NCBI GenBank assembly: GCA_002455375.1
Contig: DKKR01000056.1
Span: 1 to 6,757 of the forward strand
DNA from: Bacteroidetes bacterium UBA6661
Lineage (GTDB): Bacteria > Bacteroidota > Bacteroidia > AKYH767-A > OLB10
Reading direction: 5' to 3'
DNA length: 6,757 bases
Part shown: positions 6,609 to 6,757 of the stretch, piece by piece
Layout: each line of letters opens with the position of its first letter
Numbering within the stretch: position 1 is the stretch's first letter
The notes under the pieces: model-generated
The model's input: only the letters and a program-made list of their open reading frames with translations
Told to the model about the DNA's origin: nothing
Databases searched by the model: none
Program-made: the position numbers and the translations under genes

Positions 6609-6757
6609 ATGCAGGAATTTCGACCTTCAAGTTTTAAACTATTACCTGATGTAATTAAAAATATTATGATCGTCAGTGCATTGGCATACTTTGCTGATCT
6701 GGCGCTCAATAAAATCGGGTTTGATCTTAATGCTTATGCCGGACTTTACTTGCCGGC
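6609..6757 (+). CDS. Probable rhomboid-family intramembrane serine protease, N-terminal 49 codons only
   Basis: The frame is open from the ATG at 6609 to the right edge. The visible protein begins MQEFRPSSFKLLPDVIKN, then a hydrophobic segment (about residues 19-33, IMIVSALAYFADLAL) that looks like a first transmembrane helix, then a polar stretch ending LYLP. A short polar N-terminus reading roughly RP-x-x-F-K-x-L-P-x-V-x-KN before the first helix is, as I recall, typical of Bacteroidota rhomboids. In that phylum mutL is often followed by one or two rhomboid genes. The catalytic Gly-x-Ser and the active histidine would lie beyond the edge, so activity cannot be judged. No other in-frame start is available nearby. 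The ATG is preceded by an AT-rich stretch (GTTTTTT) and no Shine-Dalgarno, as usual in this phylum. The call rests on a short fragment plus context; any small membrane protein remains possible. Confidence 0.65.
   Translation, partial: MQEFRPSSFKLLPDVIKNIMIVSALAYFADLALNKIGFDLNAYAGLYLP

Overview
The window looks like ordinary chromosomal DNA from a member of the Bacteroidota. Base composition is AT-rich (judged by eye, not counted), and none of the gene starts has a clear Shine-Dalgarno sequence. Promoter-like elements fit the Bacteroidota form (TTTG near -33, TAnnTTTG near -7). The outer-membrane receptor with an N-terminal carboxypeptidase-regulatory-like domain is a hallmark of the phylum. 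A narrower placement (for example Chitinophagales or Sphingobacteriales) is only a guess.

Left part, minus strand (1-2041): an LpxD-family acyltransferase gene is followed two bases later by a SpoIIE/RsbU-type PP2C serine/threonine phosphatase gene that runs off the left edge. The two are almost certainly co-transcribed and probably translationally coupled. The LpxD protein resembles the shorter, second LpxD-like paralogue that many Bacteroidota carry besides the main lipid A enzyme.

Centre (2042-4598): a 196-base divergent intergenic region holds a good candidate promoter for the lpxD-phosphatase pair and a pair of 13-base direct repeats. It is followed on the plus strand by a 786-residue TonB-dependent outer-membrane receptor with signal peptide, carboxypeptidase-regulatory-like domain, plug and barrel. 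No SusD-like partner lies beside it.

Right part, plus strand (4599-6757): mutL, encoding the mismatch-repair ATPase, starts only four bases after a TAnnTTTG element and may be transcribed without a leader. The first 49 codons of a probable rhomboid-family membrane protease follow and are cut by the right edge.

The genes do not form one pathway. Two act on the envelope (LpxD-like, receptor), one on signalling (phosphatase), one on DNA repair (MutL) and one on membrane proteolysis (rhomboid). I see no RNA gene, insertion sequence, CRISPR array, phage gene or toxin-antitoxin pair, and no convincing new biological system. The points most worth a second look are the altered metal-site residues in the MutL C-terminal domain, the phosphatase coupled to the LpxD paralogue, and the repeats around the two promoter regions.
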